A stretch of DNA of 17,054 nucleotides from DATBLE01 sp050258035 (GCA_050258035.1 JBLMYA010000042.1:1-17054), one strand, 5' to 3'. Numbered from the stretch's first letter, positions 1 through 5,790 are shown. Numbers and translations: made by a program. Notes: generated by a model from the sequence alone, not told the origin.

Positions 1-1
1 G

Positions 2-27
2 CCGTCGTCCCCCGTAAGGGACGACGG
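2..27. terminator. 10-bp perfect hairpin, possible terminator of an upstream gene
   Basis: Positions 2-11 pair perfectly with 18-27 around a 6-nt loop (CCGTAA). No T-run follows on either side, so it is an intrinsic-terminator-like hairpin at best. It sits at the window edge, so the gene it would serve cannot be seen. A 10-bp direct repeat (CGACGGGGTC) occurs at 22-31 and again at 35-44, partly inside the hairpin. Confidence 0.35.
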
Positions 28-59
28 GGTCAGCCGACGGGGTCGAGGATCGACTCGCG

Positions 60-281
60 ATGAGCACGCCGAAAGCGAGCGAACGGCTGTGCAACCCTGA
101 CGCGCTGCTCTCACGCACCGACCTGCGCGAGCTCGGCCTCGAACGCCGCGCCGTCGACGCCGTCTTCCGCGCGCTCCCGGTCGTCGTCCTACCCGGCTAC
201 AGCCGGCCGCTCGTCAAGGTCTCCGACTACCTCGGACTCGTCGAGCGTTCAACGTATCGCGGCGATCGCGTGAGGCCGTGA
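60..281 (+). CDS. Small excisionase/AlpA-like DNA-binding protein (putative)
   Basis: A 73-residue soluble protein with ATG start; a GAGG about 10 nt upstream may be the ribosome binding site. Residues about 15-60 read as a compact winged or helix-turn-helix-like domain: LLSRTDLRELGLERRAVDAV, then a hydrophobic strand with PGYSRP, then a helix beginning VSDYLGLVE. Small proteins of this build in actinobacterial islands often lie beside integrases and act as excisionases or regulators of element genes. No integrase is visible, but the window starts 59 bp upstream. The family call is pattern recognition, not a clear motif; an unrelated small regulator is possible. Confidence 0.5.
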   Translation: MSTPKASERLCNPDALLSRTDLRELGLERRAVDAVFRALPVVVLPGYSRPLVKVSDYLGLVERSTYRGDRVRP

Positions 282-382
282 CCCCTCCGGGGGATAGGGG
301 GTAAGCGTTTACACCGATGAATCCGCGTCGCCAACGGCCGACGATCCAGTCGTCACGAGAACCGGACGGGAGGTCGCGAACG

Positions 383-559
383 ATGACGGACGAGCCGGTA
401 CACCCGGAAGAACTGGACGTTGCCTGGACCTACGCAAGCGTCGCCGACGCGGCTGATCAGCTTCGGGAGTTCAGTGAGTTTCGCGACAGGGGCCTCGTCT
501 CTACCGAGGAGTTCGACACGATGACGGCCGAGCTGTTCGCCAGGACGCGCCTGCTCTAA
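383..559 (+). CDS. SHOCT-domain small protein
   Basis: A 58-residue protein. The ATG at 383 is preferred over an in-frame ATG at 317 because GGAGG (369-373) lies 9 nt before it. The C-terminal part, LREFSEFRDRGLVSTEEFDTM followed by AELFARTRLL, matches the SHOCT (short C-terminal) domain consensus of L..L..L.d.G.lt.eEF...K..LL. SHOCT domains are usually C-terminal oligomerisation or tail modules; here the domain is nearly the whole protein, preceded by about 25 acidic residues. It is a stand-alone gene between the excisionase-like gene and a poorly coding stretch. Function unknown; the domain call is fairly secure. Confidence 0.7.
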   Translation: MTDEPVHPEELDVAWTYASVADAADQLREFSEFRDRGLVSTEEFDTMTAELFARTRLL

Positions 560-647
560 TCGCCGCCGGGCATGGTACGGCGGGTCCGCCAGCCGGCCCC
601 GTCCCGTCGATCCGGACGCCGTATCACCGCTGGTCCCGGTCTTGCTT

Positions 648-791
648 TCAATTCCACGCAAGCAGGAGGACAGTCTCGATCGCGCCAATGCCGATCAGCC
701 CGATAGCTGCCGTCACGAACAGGGCGAGCCGCCGCTGACCAGGCGGCAGGGCACCCGGAGAGCCGACGCTGTCCGTCGCGAGACATTCACT
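648..791 (-). pseudogene. Possible small membrane peptide ORF lacking a normal start
   Basis: This minus-strand frame is open from just after an in-frame stop at 792-794 down to TGA at 648-650. Its last 28 residues (RRLALFVTAAIGLIGIGAIE, then TVLLLAWN) form a convincing single membrane helix. No ATG, GTG or TTG lies upstream of the hydrophobic segment, so either the 5' part has been lost by frameshift or the match is chance. The rest of the 560-863 interval holds nothing I can support. Confidence 0.25.
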
Positions 792-863
792 TCATTCGTC
801 GGTCGCTCGGACGAATCACGTAACGCCAGATCGAGCGACCGGGGCAGTTTTTCTCGCCGCTCA

Positions 864-1226
864 CTAGCCGGGTGGCCAGGCGCGCCCATGCCCGCGGTCA
901 CGACCTGCCCCGGGGTAGAGACCGCCGGCGTTGCCAAGCTTGGCGCCTCGACGGCCGTTGCAGCTTCGATGCGCGGGTCTCAAGTTGGCGAGCTCGTCGC
1001 TGCCTCCCAAGCCGCGCGGGACGACGTGGTCGGCGACGGGCGGATCATCCGCGGTGAAGCCCTTGCGGCACAGGTGGCAGACGATCGCGCTCGCACGCAC
1101 CCGGGCAGCGTTCCTCGAGTAGCTGCCGGTGCGGGCCGGGATTGCGTGGAGATCGCAACCGGCGGCGGTGAGCTCGCGGCTGGTGCGCTCGGCGGGTGGG
1201 CGTCCGGTCGCCGTCGAGATCACCAC
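864..1226 (-). CDS. HNH endonuclease
   Basis: About 120 residues from one of two adjacent GTG codons (1226 or 1223). The frame upstream is Ser/Arg-rich shadow of another gene, so the long version running from 1670 is rejected. The core reads IVCHLCRKG (zinc-knuckle CxxC), then ADHVVPRGLGGSDELANL, then RPAHRSCNGRRGAK. This gives the DH, N and H..C residues of the beta-beta-alpha-metal HNH fold; a second zinc-binding pair is not complete. Such free-standing HNH proteins are nicking or cutting enzymes typical of phages and mobile islands, often near packaging genes. No terminase is visible here. A decayed relative lies at 3546-3718. The endonuclease call is secure; the start is not. Confidence 0.75.
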   Translation of the reverse strand: MVISTATGRPPAERTSRELTAAGCDLHAIPARTGSYSRNAARVRASAIVCHLCRKGFTADDPPVADHVVPRGLGGSDELANLRPAHRSCNGRRGAKLGNAGGLYPGAGRDRGHGRAWPPG

Positions 1227-1527
1227 GCCGCTGCCGCTGCTCGAGGTCGGCTTCCGCTTCCGCGTGCTCGGCGACGAGCTCCGCCGTCCGCACGGCTTCG
1301 GCTGGACAGGCCACACTGACGCCCGTCCGCCAACCCCGCAGGAGGCGCAGGAGGCGCTCCGCCCGGTCGGCAGCCACCGTGCGCGGCAGGAGCATCCACC
1401 CGAAGTGAAAGAGCGGGCACTGCTGCTCGTCGACGCCGGCCTGTCGCAGCATGAGGTCAGCCGCGAGGTCGGCGTGCCCAGGCCGACGATCGGGATGTGG
1501 GTGCAGCGGCGGAACGCTGTTGCCTGA
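1183..1527 (+). CDS. Helix-turn-helix protein, transposase- or regulator-like
   Basis: The C-terminal third (EVKERALLLVDAGLSQHEVS, then REVGVPRPTIGMWVQRR) is a clear helix-turn-helix of the homeodomain-like type seen in transposase N-termini and small regulators. The N-terminal part (VAVEITTPLPLLEVGFRFRV) could be a strand-rich domain. Candidate starts are GTG at 1129, 1183 and 1264; 1183 is chosen because strong third-position GC bias begins near there. The first part overlaps the 5' end of the divergent HNH gene by about 44 nt; starting at 1264 would remove the overlap. No catalytic domain follows, so this is either a small regulator or the remnant of an insertion sequence. Confidence 0.45.
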   Translation: MRSAGGRPVAVEITTPLPLLEVGFRFRVLGDELRRPHGFGWTGHTDARPPTPQEAQEALRPVGSHRARQEHPPEVKERALLLVDAGLSQHEVSREVGVPRPTIGMWVQRRNAVA

Positions 1528-1641
1528 GCGGGCGATTTCCGAGGTATGCACCGGGGTATGCACGCGGTGAGCATTTCCGGCGTTCCCGGCACGTCTGACC
1601 CACGCAACCATACGGTTTCCGCATAGCTACGAGGGTTGATT

Positions 1642-1713
1642 TGGCCCCGGGAGGAGTCGAACCTCCGCACGCAGCTTCGAAGGCTGCCGCTCTGTCCGCT
1701 GAGCTACGGGGCC
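1642..1713 (-). tRNA. tRNA-Arg(TCG)
   Basis: A full cloverleaf of 72 nt: acceptor GGCCCCG/CGGGGCC, D-arm GCTC/GAGC, anticodon stem GCAGC/GCTGC with loop CTTCGAA (anticodon TCG), T-arm GGAGG TTCGACT CCTCC, discriminator A. CCA is not encoded. It is 16 nt downstream of tRNA-His on the same strand, so the two are probably co-transcribed. Confidence 0.95.
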
Positions 1714-1729
1714 ACGCGGGGAACCGAGG

Positions 1730-1803
1730 GGTGACCGATGGGACTCGAACCCACAACCACCGGGACCACAACCCGGGGCTCTACCAATTGAGCTACGGCC
1801 ACC
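1730..1803 (-). tRNA. tRNA-His(GTG)
   Basis: Cloverleaf with acceptor GTGGCCG/CGGTCAC, anticodon stem CCGGG/CCCGG around loop TTGTGGT (anticodon GTG), and T-loop TTCGAGT. The extra 5' G (-1) at 1803 pairs with C73 at 1730, the hallmark identity pair for histidyl-tRNA synthetase. CCA is not encoded. Confidence 0.95.
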
Positions 1804-1842
1804 GCGGTGCGGACAGTCTAGCCGCGGCCGGGGCGACGTCTT

Positions 1843-1883
1843 TGCGCCTGGGAGGATTCGAACCCCGACCCGCGGCTTAGAAG
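1843..1883 (-). repeat. Truncated tRNA-Arg(TCT) copy, putative att site (distal end)
   Basis: Identical to 4066-4107 except for one missing C in the T-arm region (four C instead of five). It covers the acceptor 3' strand, T-arm, variable region and half of the anticodon stem-loop, and stops right after the anticodon loop. It cannot fold into a tRNA. The single-base deletion suggests it has drifted since integration. Confidence 0.85.
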
Positions 1884-1898
1884 AGCGCGGCAATGGCA

Positions 1899-1916
1899 GG
1901 TCGTGTAGGTCGTGTC
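1899..1916. repeat. 9-bp tandem repeat next to the att copy
   Basis: GGTCGTGTA is followed immediately by GGTCGTGTC, 15 bp inside the element from the truncated tRNA copy. It could be a protein-binding site near the recombination end; function is inferred from position only. Confidence 0.5.
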
Positions 1917-1956
1917 AGCGAGGTTGGCTTGTCTTGGCGATCGCCGTCTGGTCGGG

Positions 1957-1981
1957 GTGACCGGGAGTGACAGCAGGTGAC
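1957..1981. repeat. Three GTGAC motifs at exact 10-bp spacing
   Basis: GTGAC occurs at 1957-1961, 1967-1971 and 1977-1981, i.e. on one helical face. Phased short repeats near an element end resemble arm-type or accessory-protein sites of integrative elements. Alternatively they are an operator. No promoter for a flanking gene is evident here. Confidence 0.5.
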
Positions 1982-2036
1982 ACTCGGGTCAAGTCCCAGG
2001 ACGTGGTGTAACTCATCGGCATGGTAGGCACGTCAT

Positions 2037-2411
2037 CTAGTGGCGGAGTCGGCCATGGCCGAGAGGGCGCCACCGCCGCGTCGCGCGAGGAACGACCCGG
2101 TTGGTAAGTCGATCGCGGAAGGCGCCAACGAACGCATCGATGATGAAGAGGATCGCGATGCCGACCCGCCAGGCGAGACAGATCCAGCCGAGCGCAATGA
2201 GAAACATGGCCTGCTCGGTCGCCGGCCCGCCGAGCGCCGCGAGCGCGGAAGTCGCCAACGCCGCCTCCTCACGGGTCAGGCCGTCGTGCTCCTCGAGCAG
2301 CCGGCGCAGCCACCGCACCGCGTACCGCGGGTGCCGAGCTGGATCCTTGACGGCGACGAGCGCGACCAGGGCGAGCGACTCGTCGAGCGTGACGCGTCCG
2401 AGCTCGCGCAT
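2037..2411 (-). CDS. Hypothetical protein with soluble helical N-terminus and one or two membrane helices
   Basis: 124 residues from ATG at 2411, with GGAG 6 nt upstream; a GTG lies directly before it. Residues about 8-65 (LDESLALVALVAVKDPARHP, RYAVRWLRRLLEEHDGLTRE, EAALATSALAAL) are an amphipathic helical module of a kind common in uncharacterised actinobacterial proteins. Residues about 70-95 (MFLIALGWICLAWRVGIAIL, FIIDAFVGAF) form a hydrophobic segment, and the tail is strongly basic. The abrupt change of character after residue 65 could mean a fusion or frameshift of two small genes. I do not recognise a named family. It is the only element gene with a clear Shine-Dalgarno sequence. Confidence 0.5.
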   Translation of the reverse strand: MRELGRVTLDESLALVALVAVKDPARHPRYAVRWLRRLLEEHDGLTREEAALATSALAALGGPATEQAMFLIALGWICLAWRVGIAILFIIDAFVGAFRDRLTNRVVPRATRRWRPLGHGRLRH

Positions 2412-2572
2412 CACAGTCTCCGCGGCGACCAGGTTTGGGTTCTCGATCGCCCTTCTTGAAGATCGCCCTCGGATGCCCTGGCGCTGTCACGGCCCTCCCG
2501 GTGGGGCCGGACGGCAGGAGGAGGCTATCTACGAGACAGGCGTGCCCCGCGACGGCGCGCCTGCCTCGCCGT

Positions 2573-3346
2573 CTATCTCCGAACCGTGATGACGAAGCGC
2601 GCCCCGCGAAGGTTGCCGCTTGTGTCGGTCGCAGTACAAGCGACCGTAGTGCGGCCAATCTTGAAGAAGGAACCTGAACGGGGTTTACAGGTTGTGCCGA
2701 CCGCTCCATCGACGGCGTCGCGTGCCGTGACCCTGTACGTCACCCGCGCCCGCTTCGCACCAGCTGGAGCGCGCACCGTCTTCGAGACCGCGCCGACGAT
2801 CTCCGGTGGCCTGATGTCGAACTCCAGCCCCGGAACGACGAGAGTTCCGCTCCACCGCTCCACGCCATGCCCTCCGCCGAGCGAGCGTTCGACCGTGCCG
2901 TTCCCGGACGCTCCTTGATACGCGCCCGTGCCCCCTGTGATCGTGAAGGTCTGTGGCTCGTTCCGTACCGGCTCTTGTTCGACGCACCGGGCTCCGGCCG
3001 CGAGCACGAAGTCGATCCGCCCCTTGTTCGCAACGACAAACTGACCGGTCGTCGCAAGCGGCATCACCAGAGGCGAGGAACAGTCCCCCGTTCCGAAGAG
3101 CCAGGTGTATTTCGCGACGACGACCCCGAGTCCTGACACAGAGCCGGTACCGGTACGTGGGTGACAGTCGGCGCCTGCCGGTGCTTCTGGAGGGCACACG
3201 CTTGCGGGAGAGGAAGTTCCCAGAGTCGCGCGCAGATCGAGCGTCCCGGTTGTGGACGTGGCCGACAGCGACGCAGTGACGAGAACGACCACTGCGGCTC
3301 CCGCAGCCGCCACCACTCCGACGACCGTGCGCCTGCCCGCCGCCAT
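2573..3346 (-). CDS. Secreted protein with C-terminal HYR-like domain
   Basis: 257 residues from ATG at 3346; an upstream in-frame start at 3430 would place the signal peptide internally. Residues 1-30 (basic start, then TVVGVVAAAGAAVVVLVTAS) are a signal peptide or anchor. Residues about 35-170 contain TITGGTGAYQGASGNGTVER, a glycine-rich motif seen in allene-oxide-cyclase-barrel-like actinobacterial proteins. Residues about 180-257 (PPEIVGAV, RVTYRVTARDAVDGAV, TVACTATDTSGN) match HYR, an immunoglobulin-like extracellular adhesion module. It probably acts outside the membrane, perhaps in surface or matrix interaction. A -10-like TAGGGT sits 8 nt before the start. GC is visibly lower than in the flanking core genes, consistent with acquired cargo. 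Confidence 0.7.
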   Translation of the reverse strand: MAAGRRTVVGVVAAAGAAVVVLVTASLSATSTTGTLDLRATLGTSSPASVCPPEAPAGADCHPRTGTGSVSGLGVVVAKYTWLFGTGDCSSPLVMPLATTGQFVVANKGRIDFVLAAGARCVEQEPVRNEPQTFTITGGTGAYQGASGNGTVERSLGGGHGVERWSGTLVVPGLEFDIRPPEIVGAVSKTVRAPAGAKRARVTYRVTARDAVDGAVGTTCKPRSGSFFKIGRTTVACTATDTSGNLRGARFVITVRR

Positions 3347-3545
3347 GGCCGACAACCCTATGCCGAAGTGCGTCCGAAGATCAAGAGCCGCGCCGTGAGC
3401 TCGCGTCTCCTCTTCTGCCTGGCGTGCCAAAGGGCATCACGGGGCGATTTCCTTTGTGAGGTGGGCCCGCTCAAACCGCTATTTCTCGCGGATAGAGGGC
3501 GCGGGTCGCCGTTTGTGCATGGCGCCTCGTGGTGAGGGTGCTCCC

Positions 3546-3718
3546 CTACCCCGCGGGCGGTGGCTGGACCCAGGAGCCGATCGTTGCGCCCTTCCGGCCT
3601 TGCAGCTTCGGCGTGCCGGCTTGAGGTTGCCCTCGTCGTGTGTGCCGCCGAACGCGCGCAGCCGGGCGCCGCTGCGCTGATTGCGCCACGCTCGGAGCAT
3701 CCACCCTCCGTTCAACAT
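3546..3718 (-). pseudogene. HNH endonuclease remnant, frameshifted
   Basis: One minus-strand frame reads LRAFGGTHDEGNLKPARRSC, which aligns with the HNH core of the gene at 864-1226 (RGLGGSDELANLRPAHRSC). After that cysteine the similarity continues in another frame (GRKGATIGSWVQPPPAG), matching the typical GRRGAK-type HNH tail. The upstream zinc-knuckle and DHVVP part is missing. This is therefore a decayed, frameshifted fragment. A 13-bp string near 3695-3707 (GGAGCATCCACCC) also occurs near 1389-1401, hinting at shared ancestry with the left region. Confidence 0.55.
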
Positions 3719-3726
3719 GCTCTAGT

Positions 3727-3753
3727 TTTTGCATATCTTACAATTTGATATAG
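3727..3753. promoter_or_regulatory. AT-rich dyad, possible promoter/operator
   Basis: A sharply AT-rich patch in GC-rich DNA. GCATATC at 3731-3737 and GATATAGC at 3747-3754 form an imperfect inverted repeat about 9 nt apart. It lies between the HNH remnant (minus) and a short plus-strand ORF starting at 3755, as an operator of a small repressor would. No -35/-10 pair of standard spacing is convincing. Confidence 0.35.
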
Positions 3754-3754
3754 C

Positions 3755-4000
3755 ATGGCTACTAGAAAGAGCGAGCAGCGGAACTTGAGCCTCTGGGTCG
3801 ACCTAGCGGCAGCAGCCGGACGTCCAGCGGGAGACGGGGCGTCGAGACGACCGCGCCGCGGTGGAAGGTGCCCGTCGGCGACGATCGCGAAAGGTTGCGC
3901 GGCCTGCCTTGCCTGTCGCGTGGCGGGTGGGTTCGGCGATCCCGCGCACCGATCTCTCGCCGCGTTGCTCAGCAGGGAACGCCGGCGACGTCCAACCTGA
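3755..4000 (+). CDS. Doubtful short ORF behind the AT-rich dyad
   Basis: 81 residues from ATG at 3755 (MATRKSEQRNLSLWVDLAAA at the start). The first 20 residues look protein-like; the remainder is Arg/Ala-rich with several cysteines (KGCAACLACRVAGG) and shows no domain I know. No Shine-Dalgarno is evident. It may be the 5' stub of a truncated gene whose remainder was lost, continuing by chance to a stop at 4000. Kept because of its position behind the only AT-rich promoter-like patch of the element. Confidence 0.25.
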   Translation: MATRKSEQRNLSLWVDLAAAAGRPAGDGASRRPRRGGRCPSATIAKGCAACLACRVAGGFGDPAHRSLAALLSRERRRRPT

Positions 4001-4048
4001 CTAGAACCTGACTCAGCCGCCCAACTCGAAGCACCCGCTCGACCGGAT

Positions 4049-4066
4049 ATGGCTTGACTAAGCCAT
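4049..4066. terminator. 7-bp perfect hairpin abutting the tRNA-Arg(TCT) 3' end
   Basis: ATGGCTT (4049-4055) and AAGCCAT (4060-4066) pair around a 4-nt loop; the last base is the tRNA discriminator position. On the minus strand it directly follows the tRNA, so it may be its terminator or processing hairpin. As it lies at the element boundary, a recombinase site is the alternative. The truncated copy at 1843 has no such hairpin beside it. Confidence 0.45.
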
Positions 4067-4107
4067 GCGCCTGGGAGGATTCGAACCCCCGACCCGCGGC
4101 TTAGAAG
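4066..4107 (-). repeat. Putative att site in the 3' part of tRNA-Arg(TCT)
   Basis: The 42-nt segment of the intact tRNA gene that is duplicated at 1843-1883. It runs from the discriminator base through the anticodon loop, the usual crossover region for tRNA-targeting tyrosine integrases. Confidence 0.8.
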
Positions 4108-4138
4108 GCCGCCGCTCTGTCCCCTGAGCTACAGGCGC
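4066..4138 (-). tRNA. tRNA-Arg(TCT)
   Basis: A 73-nt cloverleaf: acceptor GCGCCTG/CAGGCGC, D-arm GCTC/GAGC, anticodon stem GCGGC/GCCGC with loop CTTCTAA (anticodon TCT, reading AGA), T-arm GGGGG TTCGAAT CCTCC, discriminator A, no encoded CCA. Its 3' part is the attachment site of the adjacent element, which recreates an intact gene. Confidence 0.95.
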
Positions 4139-4163
4139 GCAGGTGAAGGGTAGCGCCGTGATC

Positions 4164-5279
4164 TCACGACGACCCCGGCGCCGGAGAGGGCGGGGACGAC
4201 TCCTGGGGCGACGCCGCCTCGGCCGCGGGCGAGGCCCGAGGCTTCCTGTGCTGCTGCCAGTCGATCACGAGGACCTGGATCGCCCCTGCGACCGGGATCG
4301 CGCCCAGCGCACCAAGGATCCCCGCCACCTTCGCGCCGACGAGGATCGCGACCAGCACGACGAGCGGCGAGAGCTGCACGGTCCGCGAGTACACCACCGG
4401 CTGCAGGAAGTGATTCTCGATCTGCTGGTAGACGACGAAGAAGACGACGACCACGATGCCGGCCGTGATCGAGTGGATGAAAGCGACCACGCCGATGATG
4501 ATCCCCGCGATCGTCGCGCCCGCGAGCGGGATCAGGTCGAGGATCGCGACGATCACTCCGAGCGCGACCGCAAACGGCACACCGAGGGCGAGCAGCACGA
4601 TCGTCGTCAGCGTGCCGGCGATCAGGCTGATCGCCAGGTTCCCGGTGACGTAGCCGCCGACCGTCCGGTAGACGTCGTACCCGACCTTCCGCCAGCGCGG
4701 CCGGGACTCCTCGGGGAGCAGGCCGTAGATGCGCTCCATCCACACCGGCCCCTCGAGGAGCATGAAGAACGTCAGGAACGCGATCGTGATCGTCGCGAGG
4801 ACGAGCGAGATCACGCTCTTCGTGATCGTGATCGCCGCGCCTGTGAGCCCGAGAACCTTCGAGGCGCCGCCCTTGTTGACCTGCTCCCGGATCTTCTCCA
4901 CGATGTGGTACTTCGTCTCCAGGAAGCCGAACCGGCCCTTCCCCTTGGTGATGTCGTGCACGTAGCCCGGCACCGCCTGCACGAAGTCGTTGACCTGGCT
5001 GACCAGCGTCGGGATGAAGGCGTAGCCGATGGCTGCGATCCCGATCAGGGCGAGCGCGTACGTGAGCCCGGCGGCGTATCCGCGCCTCTTGATCCCGTGG
5101 CGCATGAACCATTCGACCGCCGGGTTGAGCGCCATCGCGAGGAAGAGCGACACGAGCAGCCAGGTGATCACCTGTCGGGTGACGGAGAGCAGCGTCAGGA
5201 GCGCCCAGGCGGCGATCACGAGCGCGATCACCGCCAGCACCGTCCGCACGCTGAAGCGCACCACGCGTTCCCGGCCCAT
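4164..5279 (-). CDS. AI-2E/PerM family (UPF0118) membrane protein
   Basis: 371 residues from ATG at 5279; the in-frame start at 5354 would overlap the divergent cyclophilin gene. Family features: two N-terminal membrane helices followed by LLVSLFLAMALNPAVEWFMR, a long soluble stretch (residues about 95-150), then five or more helices containing ILDLIPLAGATIAG (about 246-259) and QQIENHFLQPVVYSR (about 285-299), both highly typical. The tail is Pro/Ser/Ala-rich. The family includes proposed autoinducer-2 exporters and Na+/H+ antiporters; the substrate here cannot be told from sequence. A weak -10-like GATCCT lies 6 nt before the start. Confidence 0.9.
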   Translation of the reverse strand: MGRERVVRFSVRTVLAVIALVIAAWALLTLLSVTRQVITWLLVSLFLAMALNPAVEWFMRHGIKRRGYAAGLTYALALIGIAAIGYAFIPTLVSQVNDFVQAVPGYVHDITKGKGRFGFLETKYHIVEKIREQVNKGGASKVLGLTGAAITITKSVISLVLATITIAFLTFFMLLEGPVWMERIYGLLPEESRPRWRKVGYDVYRTVGGYVTGNLAISLIAGTLTTIVLLALGVPFAVALGVIVAILDLIPLAGATIAGIIIGVVAFIHSITAGIVVVVFFVVYQQIENHFLQPVVYSRTVQLSPLVVLVAILVGAKVAGILGALGAIPVAGAIQVLVIDWQQHRKPRASPAAEAASPQESSPPSPAPGSS

Positions 5280-5316
5280 CGGCGAAGGATCGCGACCTTG
5301 CCGGACGTCCTCCGCG

Positions 5317-5322
5317 TAGGCT
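5317..5322 (+). promoter_or_regulatory. -10 box of the cyclophilin gene (leaderless)
   Basis: TAGGCT followed by 6 nt and ATG, placing the transcription start at or next to the start codon. No Shine-Dalgarno sequence is present. Confidence 0.55.
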
Positions 5323-5328
5323 CTCGGA

Positions 5329-5790
5329 ATGGCCACCGCAACGCTCCACACCAACCACGGCGCGATCGAGCTCGAGCTCTTCCCGGGCGACGCGCCGAGG
5401 ACCGTCGAGAACTTCGAGACGCTCGCCGGCGAGGGCTTCTACGACGGCGTCGTCTTCCACCGCGTGATCCCGGACTTCATGATCCAGGGCGGCGACCCGA
5501 CCGGCACCGGCTCGGGCGGCCCCGGTTACCAGTTCGAGGACGAGCCCAACCAGCACCGCGTCGAGCGCGGGGCGCTGGCGATGGCGAACGCGGGCCCGAA
5601 CACGAACGGGAGCCAGTTCTTCATCGTCACCGCGGACGCGTGCCCGTGGCTGGACGGGAAGCACACCGTCTTCGGCCGGGTCGCGTCGGGGATGGAGGTG
5701 GTCGACGCGATCTCGATGGTGGAGACGGACCCGTCCGACCGTCCCCGCGAGCCGGTCACGATCCAGCGAGTGGAGCTGGAATCGGACTGA
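5329..5790 (+). CDS. ppiB: Cyclophilin-type peptidyl-prolyl cis-trans isomerase
   Basis: 153 residues, the usual length for a bacterial cytoplasmic cyclophilin; no signal peptide. It isomerises Xaa-Pro bonds during protein folding. The full signature is present: VVFHRVIPDFMIQGGDPTGT (catalytic Arg45, Phe50, Met51, Gln53), GALAMANAGPNTNGSQFFI (residues 81-99) and WLDGKHTVFGRV (107-118, with the conserved Trp and His). It starts 49 bp from the divergent AI-2E family gene, and its 3' end overlaps the convergent YczE-like gene by 35 nt. The gene symbol follows common usage for single-domain cytoplasmic cyclophilins. Confidence 0.95.
   Translation: MATATLHTNHGAIELELFPGDAPRTVENFETLAGEGFYDGVVFHRVIPDFMIQGGDPTGTGSGGPGYQFEDEPNQHRVERGALAMANAGPNTNGSQFFIVTADACPWLDGKHTVFGRVASGMEVVDAISMVETDPSDRPREPVTIQRVELESD

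Larger units (their letters stand above)
1843..4107. mobile_element. Integrated element or remnant bounded by tRNA-Arg(TCT) 3'-end duplications
   Basis: The segment is bracketed by direct repeats of 41 and 42 nt made of the anticodon-loop-to-3'-end part of tRNA-Arg(TCT), the usual core site of tyrosine-recombinase integration. The distance between repeat copies is 2223 bp. Inside are a small hypothetical gene, a secreted HYR protein, an HNH pseudogene and one doubtful ORF. No integrase or replication gene is recognisable, so it is either decayed, or a non-autonomous element moved by an integrase encoded elsewhere. Removing it leaves tRNA-Arg(TCT) 39 nt upstream of tRNA-His, a tidy tRNA cluster. 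Confidence 0.7.

Noticed and set aside
1045..1611. Minus-strand ORF resembling a phage terminase small subunit (LRLLRGWRTG, AELVAEHAEAEADLE)
   Set aside because: It is the antisense of the HTH gene over most of its length and runs out of frame into the HNH gene; the resemblance is compositional.
1843..1883. Second tRNA-Arg(TCT) gene
   Set aside because: Only the 3' part is present; there is no 5' acceptor strand, D-arm or paired anticodon stem, so it is a fragment.
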